Source: Dokdonella sp963822465 (GTDB taxonomy: Bacteria; Pseudomonadota; Gammaproteobacteria; Xanthomonadales; Rhodanobacteraceae). Taken from it: DNA of 64,000 nucleotides. The stretch covers positions 124,001-188,000 of the forward strand of contig CAWGHP010000001.1 of the NCBI GenBank assembly GCA_963822465.1, given 5' to 3'. Below are positions 35,207 to 44,322 of the stretch, in pieces; the first letter of the stretch is position 1; each line of letters opens with the position of its first letter. The notes under the pieces are model-generated. The model had not been told where the DNA came from. It saw only the letters and a program-made list of their open reading frames with translations, and ran no database searches. The position numbers and the translations under genes are program-made.

Positions 35207-37393
35207 TCAGTACTGCCAGCCGGTGTTGACCGAACCGACGCCTGACGCCGGCACCGTGAAGCTGTGGTTGCTGCCGTTTTCCCAGGTCACGCTGCCGTCG
35301 GCGCGAATGCGGATGAACTTGTACTGGATCGTCTTGCCGGCTGGCACGCTGACCGTCAGCCACCAGTTCGGGTAGGTGCTCGCATTGGTCAGCATGGCGC
35401 CCACCGCGGTCGTGGTCGTGGTTGCCCAGTTGCCGAGCTCGACGGTATTGCCGGTCAGGTAGATGTTGTCGCCCGGATTGGTCGGCAGGGCGTTGGTGAC
35501 GGTGAATGTCACCGGCACCAGCTTGGCCTGGTAGACGGTAAAGTTGAACGCGTTGGAAGCAGTGGAGCTTCCGGAACGCGTTACCGTGACCGCCGAGACG
35601 CCCTGGCCGACAGTCGGCACGGTCGCCACGATCTGCTGGTCGCTCCAGCTCGTGATCGACGCCGCCGTCGTGCCGAATTTCACGCTGCCGGTCGTGCTGC
35701 CGAAGCCCTGCCCTGCGATGACCACCTTGATGCCGGGCTGTCCGGCGGTCGGCGTCACGTTGCCGAGCTGGGCAGTCGAAGTGACCGGATCGCGCTGCCA
35801 CACCGACACGCTGTTGGCCGGCAGCGAAAAGTTCGATGTCGTGTATCCGCCGGTGGTCGCCGACAACGAGGACAGCGATACGCCGGTGACCAGATTATTG
35901 AGATAGTCGGCATAGGTGCCGGGCGGCAGGGACGTCACCAGGCCCGTAATGCTCTGCGCGCTCGTGCCCTTGTTGATCGCGACGACGACGACGCTGTCGT
36001 AGAACTTGCGCTCGTAGATGTAGACGTTGCTGTTGATCCAGCGCTCGGCGGTGGAGCCGAATGCCAGCGCCTCGTTGGCGTTGCGCAGCGTCGACAGTTG
36101 CTTGATCAGCTTGAAGGCCGTCGTGGTCTCGTCGAAGGCGGGCATCTTGCGCCGATTGTCCGGATCGTCGCCGCCTTCGAGGTATTGCTCGCTGCCGTAG
36201 TAGATGCACGGAATGCCGCGCGCGGTGAGGATGAAGGCCAGTGCCTCGTGCAGGTGCTTGCGGTCGTTGCTGCTGGTATCCACCGTGAGGAAGCGCTGGC
36301 GGTCGTGGTTGTCGACGAAGTTGACGAGGTCGTTCTGGTAGGCGAAGTCGGCCTGCTGCTGGGCGACGACGAGATCGAGGTCGATGAACGAGCCGCCCTG
36401 CGCGAACACGCTGCTGGCCTTGGTGAACAGCGGGAAATTGAGTTCGGCGATGCCGCTCTTGTTGCTGAACTTGACCATGTCGCGATAGAGCGGATTGCCA
36501 CTGTCGTCGGCCACCCACTCGCCGAAGATGAAGCTCGTGCGATTGCTGTAGATCGAGTTCGCCAGGCTGTACTGCCAGCCCCAGTTGACGTGCTTGGTGG
36601 CGTCGATGCGGAAGCCGTCGACGCCGTGGTTCTGCAGGTTGGCCACCGCACCCTTGAGCAGCGCGTCGACGCTGGCGTTCTCCTGGTTGAGGTCGGAGAG
36701 GTCGAACAGGGTCAGGTACTGGGTCTCGTAGGCCGAATCGAACTGGCCGCCGGAAAGGTTGGCCCCGGTATGGAAGAAACCGCCCGGATTGGTCGTGTAG
36801 TCGGCCTGGAACACGCCATTTGACGAGAGGCTGCCGTTGTCGCCGGAATTGCGCACGTTCGAATGGTTGGGCGCGAAATCGACGATGACCTTGATGCCGG
36901 CGTTGTGCGCGGCGGTGACGAAACTGTCGAACGCCGTCCAGTTGCGCGCGGAATCGGTGAAGTGCTCGTCCGGCTTCTGCGTATCGCGCATCTCGTAGCC
37001 GTGGTACGGCGCGAACGAGCCGTTCAGGGTCTGCAGGTTGCGGTTGTCCAGCGGCGAGGTCACCCACACCGCCGAGACGCCCATGTTCTTCAGGTAATTC
37101 ACCTTCTGCGCCAGGCCCTGGAAATCGCCGCCGATGTACTTGCTCAGGTTGGTGCCGGTGGCGTCGAACAGCGGATCGGATGCGTAGTTGTTGGCGCTGC
37201 TGCCGTCGAAGAAACGATCGACGAAAACCTGGTAGATCACGTCGCGGTTGTAGCCGGGGCGCAGGCTTTGCGCCGAAGCGATCGCGGCCATCGACAGGCC
37301 GGTGGCAACGGCCAGGATCAGCGTTGCAGTGCGCAGCGCGCGCACGCCGCCGCGTCCCCACCGATCCGCAGGATCATTGCATAGGACATTCAT
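35207..37393 (-). CDS. secreted GH13 alpha-amylase / cyclodextrin glucanotransferase-like enzyme
   Basis: 728 residues from ATG 37393 with a GGGAGAG ribosome site (a TTG precedes it in frame). The signal peptide ends near AIASAQS. The (beta/alpha)8 catalytic domain has nucleophile Asp264 (VDGFRIDATKHVN), acid Glu292 (FIFGEW) and Asp364 (FVDNHD), plus VDFAPNH. After it come a domain C, a TIG/IPT Ig-like domain (LGNVTPTAGQPGIKVVIAGQGFGS, about 545-625) and a C-terminal starch-binding CBM20 (VTFTVTNALPTNPGDNIYLTGNTVELGNW). This A-B-C-D-E order is that of cyclodextrin glucanotransferases and maltogenic amylases. Whether it cyclises or only hydrolyses starch cannot be decided here. No transporter or regulator for maltodextrins is beside it. 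Confidence 0.93.
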   Translation of the reverse strand: MNVLCNDPADRWGRGGVRALRTATLILAVATGLSMAAIASAQSLRPGYNRDVIYQVFVDRFFDGSSANNYASDPLFDATGTNLSKYIGGDFQGLAQKVNYLKNMGVSAVWVTSPLDNRNLQTLNGSFAPYHGYEMRDTQKPDEHFTDSARNWTAFDSFVTAAHNAGIKVIVDFAPNHSNVRNSGDNGSLSSNGVFQADYTTNPGGFFHTGANLSGGQFDSAYETQYLTLFDLSDLNQENASVDALLKGAVANLQNHGVDGFRIDATKHVNWGWQYSLANSIYSNRTSFIFGEWVADDSGNPLYRDMVKFSNKSGIAELNFPLFTKASSVFAQGGSFIDLDLVVAQQQADFAYQNDLVNFVDNHDRQRFLTVDTSSNDRKHLHEALAFILTARGIPCIYYGSEQYLEGGDDPDNRRKMPAFDETTTAFKLIKQLSTLRNANEALAFGSTAERWINSNVYIYERKFYDSVVVVAINKGTSAQSITGLVTSLPPGTYADYLNNLVTGVSLSSLSATTGGYTTSNFSLPANSVSVWQRDPVTSTAQLGNVTPTAGQPGIKVVIAGQGFGSTTGSVKFGTTAASITSWSDQQIVATVPTVGQGVSAVTVTRSGSSTASNAFNFTVYQAKLVPVTFTVTNALPTNPGDNIYLTGNTVELGNWATTTTTAVGAMLTNASTYPNWWLTVSVPAGKTIQYKFIRIRADGSVTWENGSNHSFTVPASGVGSVNTGWQY

Positions 37394-37766
37394 CAAACTC
37401 TCCCAAGTTCGAGTGCATGGAACTGTTCGCGGCAGCGCGCCGCGTTCCGTTGCCCCAGCCTCACCGGCAATTCGCTGAACGACCTTCTGCGGTCGCTCCC
37501 TTGCCAGCGGATTTGCAATGCCGGAGGTTGTGGCGCGTCGAGACTAGGCGCGCCGTCAACCGGCCACAATGGCCTGCATACGTATTCAGGGAACACGGTT
37601 CACAAATTTCGCGAATACACCTTTGCTAGAAGCCTTGGATACAGGTCCGGCACGCACTCGCGCAAGAAGCCAGACGATGCGTCTTGGCCCGACGGCGATG
37701 GACAGGGGAGTGGCCGCACAGACAGGGAACCTGCGGCGACCCGGCCGGGATCGAGCACCCTGCGAT
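37394..37766. other. 373-base spacer ahead of the GH13 gene
   Basis: This must hold the promoter of the secreted amylase on the minus strand. An A/T-richer stretch lies at about 37575-37625, with GTATTC at 37582-37587 and GAATAC at 37613-37618, but no clear promoter pair or known operator. No reading frame in it is convincing. Confidence 0.4.
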
Positions 37767-40625
37767 CTATTCGAATCCGTCGCGAAACAGGCTCTGCGCG
37801 ACGGCAATCGATGCGAAGTTGTCTGTCAAATCCTGCTCCAGCAATCCGGTTGGACCGTAGATGACGGCGCCCAATGCCGTATTTTCCATGGCGTTGTCGA
37901 GGACAGGCACAAGTCCCTTGATGGTGATCACGTCACCAGCCTGCATGGCGGCCTCGCCGTGAAGATCGCCATCGCGCATATCCAGGTCGCATGATGTGCC
38001 GCCGGTCGTCCGGCAAGACAGTGCACTGATCGCACTGCCCCAGGGCAGGACGATCTCCATGCGGACGCGGTCGAGCGGCGCAGTGCCGTTGTAACGTCCG
38101 ATGACCTCGAACGGAATCGATTCTCCGGGCATGGCCGGTCCGGGCAAAATCGAGGCTACAACGGACAGGTTGCCTTGTGCGCTAATCGTGGTATCGACCA
38201 GCGCGGTTCCGAACGTCTGCGGCAGCGGTGGCTGCCGGCTGTACAGCGTTGTGAGCAGGCGTTCGTCTCTTGGTCCATCTATCCAGGCTGACGGCAATTC
38301 GTTGCTGGCAAACGGGTTGTTCGAAAGGCAGCCGAATACCTGCCGTCCTTTGAACTCTCCGGTGGCCAGGTCCAGCCGTGACAGCGAACGCAGACTGCAC
38401 GCTGCACCGGAAAGGGACTCGCGAACCCGCAGCCAGACCTGATCCTGCGCATCCTGCGCCACGTCCAGCATGCTCACGCGCAACGGGGAGTCGGCCTCCG
38501 GGAACCAGAGATCGTAGGCGCCGCTGCCGTCCGTGTGCAGCAAGGCGACCATCGGTGGATTGAGTCCGCCAGTCTGGATCTTGTAGCCGATCTGCAGCAC
38601 ATCGCCGCTGGACAATGCCATCACCCGGATCACCGAACAGCGAATGGGAACGCAGGTCAATGCGGGCGACGGCGCGGACCAAAGCAGCGCACCAGTTGAT
38701 GCATCGAACTTGCCCCAGCGACGGAATCCCACGGCCAGGATGTTGCCGTCGTCGGCAATGTGAAGCCATGAGATCGATTCCAGCTGGCTGATGTCGGCGC
38801 TCCATTGAATGCTGCCATCGGCTCCATCCAATCGCAGCAGGGTGCTGCCTTCCTCGACGACAACATCCTCTCCCGCCATGACAAATGCCGGTTCCGGCAG
38901 ATACGGTGGTTCAATCTGGGTGACCACGTCGTGCGAGCGTTGCCAAAGGATGGATCCGTCACCTGCCGCAAACGTGTACAGGGCGGTCTTGCCACAAAGG
39001 TCCGGCGAATTACAGGCCACCCGTGTTCCAAATGAAACATGCACGTTCGAGCCGTCATCGACGACCGGTGCGGACATCAACGTACTGAACCATGTCTCGC
39101 CCGGTGTCAGCAGGCCCACGCGCCATTTTGGCGAGCCATCATTCAGCGTCCACGTTCCTATGGTCGGCTTCCCCATGGAATTGCCGCCCTCGATGATCGA
39201 TGCCGCAACCAGCGAATCATTGACGCCCAGCCCTATGCTGTCGGAAAAGCGTGGCACGATAAACCCGGGCTCAAGGGGCGGTTCGAAACGACCCCACGCC
39301 TCGCTGCCGTCGCTGGAATCGATGCTGCTCAACTGGTAGTGCGAATCGTGCGCATCCTGAACGACCCGCATCGTAACGAGTCGGTCACCCGCCTTGAGGT
39401 TCACACCGGTGGATCCTTGCAACGTCGAAGCGATGGGCATGTCGCCGGCAAGCTGGCCACTAAGAAAATCGATGCGCTGGACGAAGGGCGGTGGCTGCGC
39501 ATTCACGGCATGCACGCGGGCAACCGCGAGAAGGGTTCCCTGATGGAGTCCGCCGAACGCCAGATAGCCGTCGATCGGGTGACCAAAAGAGTCGTTCATC
39601 GGCAGTGGCGCGGTCCAGGCGATTGCGCCGGTGGCCGCATCAAGCTTGACCAATCCAGCGGACGTATTGACCAGCACGGAATCACCGACCGCAGCCGATT
39701 CGTCGCTGACCGCCATCGCGCGGGACCATTGCACTGTACCGGTGGTTGGGGAGATGCCGAATACGGCGTCGGCAGCGACGATCACCGGAATCGCGGGATT
39801 GCCTTTTGCCAGCAGGGCCGTGACCGGCTGTGGCCCTGCTTGCCAGACCGGAGCACCGGTCGCGGCATCCAACGCCGCAAGGTGGGTGCCTGTGGCGACA
39901 TAGATCCGTCCGTCGCCGATTCCGATGAGCCGAGCCGCGTCATCCGCTACGGAATATTCCCACACCGACTGCCCGCTTGAATCCACTTTCAGCACGCGCG
40001 AGCCGTAGGAAGCGTCGTAGAAATCATTGCGGATGGAGACATAAAGGTCGCTGTCGTCGGCAAACATGCCGGTCATGGTGCAGCGGCTGGACGTGCCCGG
40101 AATCCGCATCTGCCAATCGACACTTCCGGTTTCCATCGACAGCGAAGAGATCATCAGACAGGTGGCCACGGCAATCTGTTGCGTCGATGTCGCAGCGAAC
40201 CACTGCGCCGGTACACGCCGTGTCCAGACGATTCCGCCCGTCCCGTCCAGGCGCGTCATAGCATCTTGGCTTTCGGCGGCAACGAAGGCGCCGCCATCGC
40301 TGGCGGGATACACGGCCAGCGCCTCGTAGCCCTGGCTAAGGCCGAGATGCGACGACCAGCGCAATTCACCCGATGCGCCAAGGCGGAATATTTCGCTGTC
40401 GTAACTGATCCAGGCCAGGCTGGAGACAAGCAGGTCGCCATTTGCACCGAACCGCAACGCATACGGACCTTGAGATGATTGCGGGCCCTGATCGGCGCGT
40501 GCCAGCGTCGGCGGAGAGAGATCGGTCCAGTCGTTGCGCCACACCAGTGACTGCGCGACGGCCACGTTGAATGCGAGGCTGATCCAGGCGAACAGGACGC
40601 CCTTGGTCATCGCGGTTGTCACCAT
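37767..40625 (-). CDS. large secreted PQQ-like beta-propeller protein with ...DGFE tail
   Basis: 952 residues from ATG 40625, with a strong GGGAGG site. A signal peptide (LFAWISLAFNVAVAQ) is followed by many blades with the outer-membrane-assembly/PQQ-like pattern: IVWTRRVPAQWF, VDWQMRIPG, VWEYSVADDA, LAALDAATGAPVWQAG, LVKLDAATGAIAWTAPL, LLRLDGADGSIQWSADI. About 130 C-terminal residues form a DUF11-like adhesion domain (IPFEVIGRYNGTAPLDRVRMEIVLPWG). The protein ends in SLFRDGFE. That short acidic-aromatic tail closes many secreted proteins in Lysobacterales. No PQQ-ligand residues can be claimed, and an enzymatic role is not supported. The gene looks less GC-rich in places (about 55% around 39.0 kb) than its neighbours. 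It appears to be a single transcription unit. Confidence 0.8.
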   Translation of the reverse strand: MVTTAMTKGVLFAWISLAFNVAVAQSLVWRNDWTDLSPPTLARADQGPQSSQGPYALRFGANGDLLVSSLAWISYDSEIFRLGASGELRWSSHLGLSQGYEALAVYPASDGGAFVAAESQDAMTRLDGTGGIVWTRRVPAQWFAATSTQQIAVATCLMISSLSMETGSVDWQMRIPGTSSRCTMTGMFADDSDLYVSIRNDFYDASYGSRVLKVDSSGQSVWEYSVADDAARLIGIGDGRIYVATGTHLAALDAATGAPVWQAGPQPVTALLAKGNPAIPVIVAADAVFGISPTTGTVQWSRAMAVSDESAAVGDSVLVNTSAGLVKLDAATGAIAWTAPLPMNDSFGHPIDGYLAFGGLHQGTLLAVARVHAVNAQPPPFVQRIDFLSGQLAGDMPIASTLQGSTGVNLKAGDRLVTMRVVQDAHDSHYQLSSIDSSDGSEAWGRFEPPLEPGFIVPRFSDSIGLGVNDSLVAASIIEGGNSMGKPTIGTWTLNDGSPKWRVGLLTPGETWFSTLMSAPVVDDGSNVHVSFGTRVACNSPDLCGKTALYTFAAGDGSILWQRSHDVVTQIEPPYLPEPAFVMAGEDVVVEEGSTLLRLDGADGSIQWSADISQLESISWLHIADDGNILAVGFRRWGKFDASTGALLWSAPSPALTCVPIRCSVIRVMALSSGDVLQIGYKIQTGGLNPPMVALLHTDGSGAYDLWFPEADSPLRVSMLDVAQDAQDQVWLRVRESLSGAACSLRSLSRLDLATGEFKGRQVFGCLSNNPFASNELPSAWIDGPRDERLLTTLYSRQPPLPQTFGTALVDTTISAQGNLSVVASILPGPAMPGESIPFEVIGRYNGTAPLDRVRMEIVLPWGSAISALSCRTTGGTSCDLDMRDGDLHGEAAMQAGDVITIKGLVPVLDNAMENTALGAVIYGPTGLLEQDLTDNFASIAVAQSLFRDGFE

Positions 40626-40981
40626 GCTCCCTCCCGTCGGCTATGCACGCGTAAATTCCGTTCCATCGAAGCATTTCAGATGCGAAATTGGCGTCTTCCG
40701 ATAAAAAGTGACGGCCCAGAATGGTCGTTCGTTGCAGTATTGCCCGGATTGCCGCCGCCGGGTTCCGCATTGGATGCAGCGTCTACAAGCCTCACCACTC
40801 TACTGCCCCTTGCCTGATATCGCCGGCAAATATTTTCTTGCGCCAGAACCTGAGGCGACCGATATCAGCGTCTGAGCGCTCGTTCCGTCGAAGCCGTCAT
40901 TGGCCTGCGCGCAAAATTCGGACTTGCCGCGGCCAGGTCATGGCGGGATGATCGCCAGTCATTCATTGCGACACCCGGCCC
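40626..40981. other. 356-base divergent spacer
   Basis: This separates the minus-strand propeller gene from the plus-strand methyltransferase-like gene, so it should hold both promoters. It is A/T-richer than average near 40670-40700 and 40810-40850. I see no palindrome, RNA gene or small reading frame worth naming. Confidence 0.4.
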
Positions 40982-41731
40982 ATGTCCACATCAACGACAA
41001 CACCGAATGCGGCACCTGCCTGGGCGCAGTCCCTGCAGCGTTTCAACCAATGGATCATGTTCGATCTCGGCGGCGGACCACGCCCGTTCAAGCTGGCCTG
41101 GATCATCAACCTGCAGAAGGCTGGCTCGTTTCCATTCTTCGGGTTCCTGGTCTGGTTCTACGCCGACGCGACACCTGCAGCGACATCGACCGCGGCCTGG
41201 CTCTACCTCGCCCTGCATGGCAGTTATGGCATCGTCTGGCTGCTCAAGGACCTGTTGTTTCCCGATGCCAAATGGCAGGGACGCGCGACCATCACCAGCT
41301 GCATCCTCGGCGCGATTGGCCTTGCCGCGTACTGGCTGGCCGGCTGGCTGATCATCTCGGGCCGCACCTCGATGGACTATCCGCTTCCTGCCGGGGCCTG
41401 GTACGCCCTCTGTGTCACCCTGTGCGTGCTCGGCTGCGTCATCATGATCGCCGCCGACGTGCAGAAATCCTGCACGCTCAAGCTGCGCAAGGGTCTCATC
41501 ACGGACGGCATGTTCACCTATGTCCGCCACCCCAATTATCTCGGCGAAATGATGGTCTACGGCGCCTTCGCCCTGCTCGCGTGGCACTGGATTCCGGCAC
41601 TCGTGCTCGCCTACTTCTGGGGCGTGCTGTTCTCGACCAACATGGTCATGAAGGAAGCCAGCATGTCGCGCCACCCGGAATGGCCTGCGTACAGGAAGCG
41701 CACCTGGTGGTTGCTGCCCGGAGTCCTCTAG
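40982..41731 (+). CDS. integral membrane DUF1295 / ICMT-like methyltransferase family protein
   Basis: 249 residues with about six membrane segments. The conserved C-terminal box LITDGMFTYVRHPNYLGEMMVYGAF followed by EASMSRHPEWPAYRKRTWWLLP is that of the isoprenylcysteine methyltransferase/steroid 5-alpha-reductase-like superfamily (RHPxYxGE, then E and P-x-YxxR). Bacterial members methylate lipids or thiols or have unknown roles; the substrate is unknown. The predicted ATG lacks a clear ribosome site, so a slightly later start cannot be ruled out. It is followed by an independent phosphatase gene after about 225 bases without recognisable features. Confidence 0.75.
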   Translation: MSTSTTTPNAAPAWAQSLQRFNQWIMFDLGGGPRPFKLAWIINLQKAGSFPFFGFLVWFYADATPAATSTAAWLYLALHGSYGIVWLLKDLLFPDAKWQGRATITSCILGAIGLAAYWLAGWLIISGRTSMDYPLPAGAWYALCVTLCVLGCVIMIAADVQKSCTLKLRKGLITDGMFTYVRHPNYLGEMMVYGAFALLAWHWIPALVLAYFWGVLFSTNMVMKEASMSRHPEWPAYRKRTWWLLPGVL

Positions 41732-41957
41732 TGCGCGTGAAGGCATAATCGATGCATATCGCGTGCGCGTCGCCCTGCACATCCGCGCATGAGCACGCCA
41801 CGTCGCCAGGCGTATCATGGCCAGCGACAACCCGGGCTCAACCCTTCGCCCAACAGCGGGACGGTTACGAGTGAAGCTGTTCGAAAAAACAAGTAGAACG
41901 GATAACTGGCACAGGCCCAGGGACGCCGTGGATCCGGCAACGTCAGGATTCCTGCCG

Positions 41958-43205
41958 ATGCTCCGGCGAATTGCCGTGGCGCCTGTGCTTTGCGTCTTCC
42001 TCGCCAGCTCGATTTCGTCGGCATCGCCGCGCAAGATCGACGACTACCACTGGGACAATGTCGACCGCGTCGTCGCGATCGGCGACCTGCATGGCGACTA
42101 CGACAACTACCTGCGCGTGCTCGGGATCGCCGGCATCATCAATGCGCGCGGACAGTGGGTGGCGGGGGAAACGCACCTGGTCCAGCTCGGCGACATCCCC
42201 GATCGCGGCGCAGACACGCTGAAGATCATCGCGCACCTGAAGAAGCTCGCCGCGCAGGCGCGACGCAAGGGTGGCATGGTGCATACCTTGCTCGGCAACC
42301 ACGAGGCAATGAATACATACGGCGACCTGCGCTACGTGTCCGCCGGCGAATTCGCCGCGTTCGCCGGGCGCGATTCGAAGCAGTGGCGCGATCGCTATTA
42401 CGAGAACGTGCTGGCCGACATCAAGGCGCGCGAACCCGAGCGCTTCGCGACCTTGCCGGATGATTTCCGCCAGGCCTGGGACGCCAGCCACCCGCTGGGT
42501 TGGGTCGAGCACCAGCGCGGCTGGAATCCGCGATGGAATCCAAAGGCCGAATATTTCCAGTGGGCACTGCAGGACGAGGTGGCCATCCAGATCAACGATA
42601 TGGTGTTCGTGCACGGCGGCATCAGTGGCGCGTATTGCAGGAACGAGCTTTCTTCGCTGACTGACCAGGCACGCGAGGCCCTGCGCAAGGGCGACCCGAC
42701 CACGCCGAGCATCCTCACCGACGAGAACGGCCCGCTCTGGTACCGGGGCCTGGCCGGGGTCGAACCGCGCGCCAGTGCGGAGACTGTCAGCGCGATCCTC
42801 GAGCAGCGCGGCGCGCGGCATATCGTCGTCGGGCACACGCCGACCCGGGGTGCCATCTGGCCGCGCTACAACGGCCAGGTGATCCAGGTCGATACCGGCA
42901 TGAGCAAGGCCTATGGCGGACATGTCGCCTATCTCGAAGCGACCGCAGCAGGGCTCCGGGCCGGCTACCCGTCGGGCAAGCTCGACCTGCCGCCGGATGA
43001 TGCCGGCCGGCTCGACTACCTCAAGCGGGTCGTCGCCCTGCAGCCGGATGACGCGGGCCTGCTTGCGCAGTTGTCGGCGCTCGAACGCTCCGCAGACGAG
43101 AATGGCCAGGCGCCTGATGCGCACGCGGAATCCGTCCGAAACAGCGCCGGCCCTGGCCCGGCGACAGCCACCGCAACCATGCCTACTTGCGGCATTTCGC
43201 CATGA
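41958..43205 (+). CDS. Shewanella-like metallophosphoesterase, exported
   Basis: 415 residues from ATG 41958, which starts a clean signal peptide (RIAVAPVLCVFLASSISSAS); an upstream in-frame ATG at 41817 would bury it. It is a calcineurin-type phosphatase: VAIGDLHGDYDNY (D-x-H), VQLGDIPDRGADT (GDxxDRG), TLLGNHEAMN (GNHE), VFVHGGIS and RHIVVGHTPTRG, with two-metal ligands throughout. The layout and the long insert between GNHE and the second histidine match the Shewanella-like protein phosphatase group, found in bacteria and in plants and apicomplexans. The target is unknown. Its 3' end overlaps the end of the convergent CotH-like gene by 23 bases. Confidence 0.88.
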   Translation: MLRRIAVAPVLCVFLASSISSASPRKIDDYHWDNVDRVVAIGDLHGDYDNYLRVLGIAGIINARGQWVAGETHLVQLGDIPDRGADTLKIIAHLKKLAAQARRKGGMVHTLLGNHEAMNTYGDLRYVSAGEFAAFAGRDSKQWRDRYYENVLADIKAREPERFATLPDDFRQAWDASHPLGWVEHQRGWNPRWNPKAEYFQWALQDEVAIQINDMVFVHGGISGAYCRNELSSLTDQAREALRKGDPTTPSILTDENGPLWYRGLAGVEPRASAETVSAILEQRGARHIVVGHTPTRGAIWPRYNGQVIQVDTGMSKAYGGHVAYLEATAAGLRAGYPSGKLDLPPDDAGRLDYLKRVVALQPDDAGLLAQLSALERSADENGQAPDAHAESVRNSAGPGPATATATMPTCGISP

Positions 43206-44280
43206 CGTTGTCGGCGAATTTTTCATCGTCGGCAAGGATGTCGAAACCCTTGTCGAGATAGGCCAGGACCGCCTCGCGGCTCCTGGCGGTCAGGTGGACC
43301 TCGTCGCGCACAAGACCCATGATCTGTGTCCTGCGTTGCAGGAATTCCTGGCGCGCCGCGTCGAGCGTCGACTGATAGGCACAGAAGCCGCGGAACAGGC
43401 GCTCGCTGTTGCTGCGGATCGGCAGGGCCGGATTCGGGGCCGCATAGTGCGCATCGACCAGGCCCGACGAATCGAAGTCATACGGCACCGCGTACACGGT
43501 CGAGCGTGATTTCGGACCGATCAATTCGCTGTTGTGGCAGCAACGGTCGGCCGTTGGGCCGCTGAGCACGGCCCAGTCGGTATTCCCGATCAGGTACTGG
43601 AACACGGCAAAGCGGTTGTTCTCGAGCGGATCCAGTTGCGCCAGCCTGGGCTTGGGGATATCGAGCTTTTCGAGGTCGTTGCGCCTGGCAAGCGCGGAAT
43701 CGTCCTCGATCAGGAAGCCGAAATGCGGCCCGTCGGTCGACCGGTCATCGCTGTCGACATAGGTGACAGTGAGCGGGCGCACGCGGAAACTGCGCTCCGT
43801 GACCAGGTTGTAGATGCGATAGGCGAGCATTTCCCGAACCGGATACTGCTCCCAGCGTTCTCCATTTCCGCAGTGGGTCACCAGCTTGAGCGACTTGTTG
43901 CCGCGAAATGGCGTGCCCTTGATCGCCTCCTTGTCGAACACCAGCTTGACCGGCGGAAACTTGCAGACCTTCAACCGGGTGATGCCGCGCGCTTCGACCG
44001 TCAGCGCCATCGAATGCGCTGCGCCGGAATCATCGGTATAGGCAAGTGTCGCCGGGTAGCCTGACAGCCTTTCCTTCTTGCGCATGAACACGCGCCAGGG
44101 CGCACTGATCGTCATGCTCAATGGCGTCTCCGACGCAAACAGGCTCGGCGGTTTTGATGGCTTCCCGACCCGCTGCGCCGTGTCCTGCGCGCGCGCCCAG
44201 GGTGCGGGAACCATTGCGCAAAGCAGCATGCCTAGCGTCGCGGCCGCCAGGCCAGCCCTGGATCCGGATATCTTGCGCAT
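43183..44280 (-). CDS. exported CotH-kinase-like protein
   Basis: 365 residues from ATG 44280 with GGAGGAG ahead. The signal peptide is LAAATLGMLLCAMVPAPWARA. The body resembles the divergent CotH kinase family: RKKERLSGYPATLAY and LTVEARGITRLKVCKFPPVKLVFD near the N-terminus, a lysine-bearing NKSLKLVTHC, then GNTDWAVLSG and the metal-binding motif AVPYDFDSSGLVDA, equivalent to the DxD/DFD acid motif of CotH. CotH proteins are atypical secreted protein kinases first known from spore coats. It lies 42 bases downstream of a DUF4956 membrane protein gene, a pair seen elsewhere, so the two probably act together at the cell envelope. Catalytic activity is not established. Confidence 0.72.
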   Translation of the reverse strand: MRKISGSRAGLAAATLGMLLCAMVPAPWARAQDTAQRVGKPSKPPSLFASETPLSMTISAPWRVFMRKKERLSGYPATLAYTDDSGAAHSMALTVEARGITRLKVCKFPPVKLVFDKEAIKGTPFRGNKSLKLVTHCGNGERWEQYPVREMLAYRIYNLVTERSFRVRPLTVTYVDSDDRSTDGPHFGFLIEDDSALARRNDLEKLDIPKPRLAQLDPLENNRFAVFQYLIGNTDWAVLSGPTADRCCHNSELIGPKSRSTVYAVPYDFDSSGLVDAHYAAPNPALPIRSNSERLFRGFCAYQSTLDAARQEFLQRRTQIMGLVRDEVHLTARSREAVLAYLDKGFDILADDEKFADNVMAKCRK

Positions 44281-44322
44281 GCCCGCTCCTCCGCCTCGCC
44301 TCGCAACCGTCCCGTGTCCCGC

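Noticed and set aside
34515..35801. A 428-codon version of the lipocalin gene
   Set aside because: The first 237 codons are antisense-like shadow of the amylase C-terminus; the lipoprotein signal with its lipobox starts at 35090.
37575..37625. GTATTC ... GAATAC as an operator for the amylase gene
   Set aside because: The arms are only 6 bases and 25 bases apart, and the pattern is not that of a known maltose or LacI-type operator.
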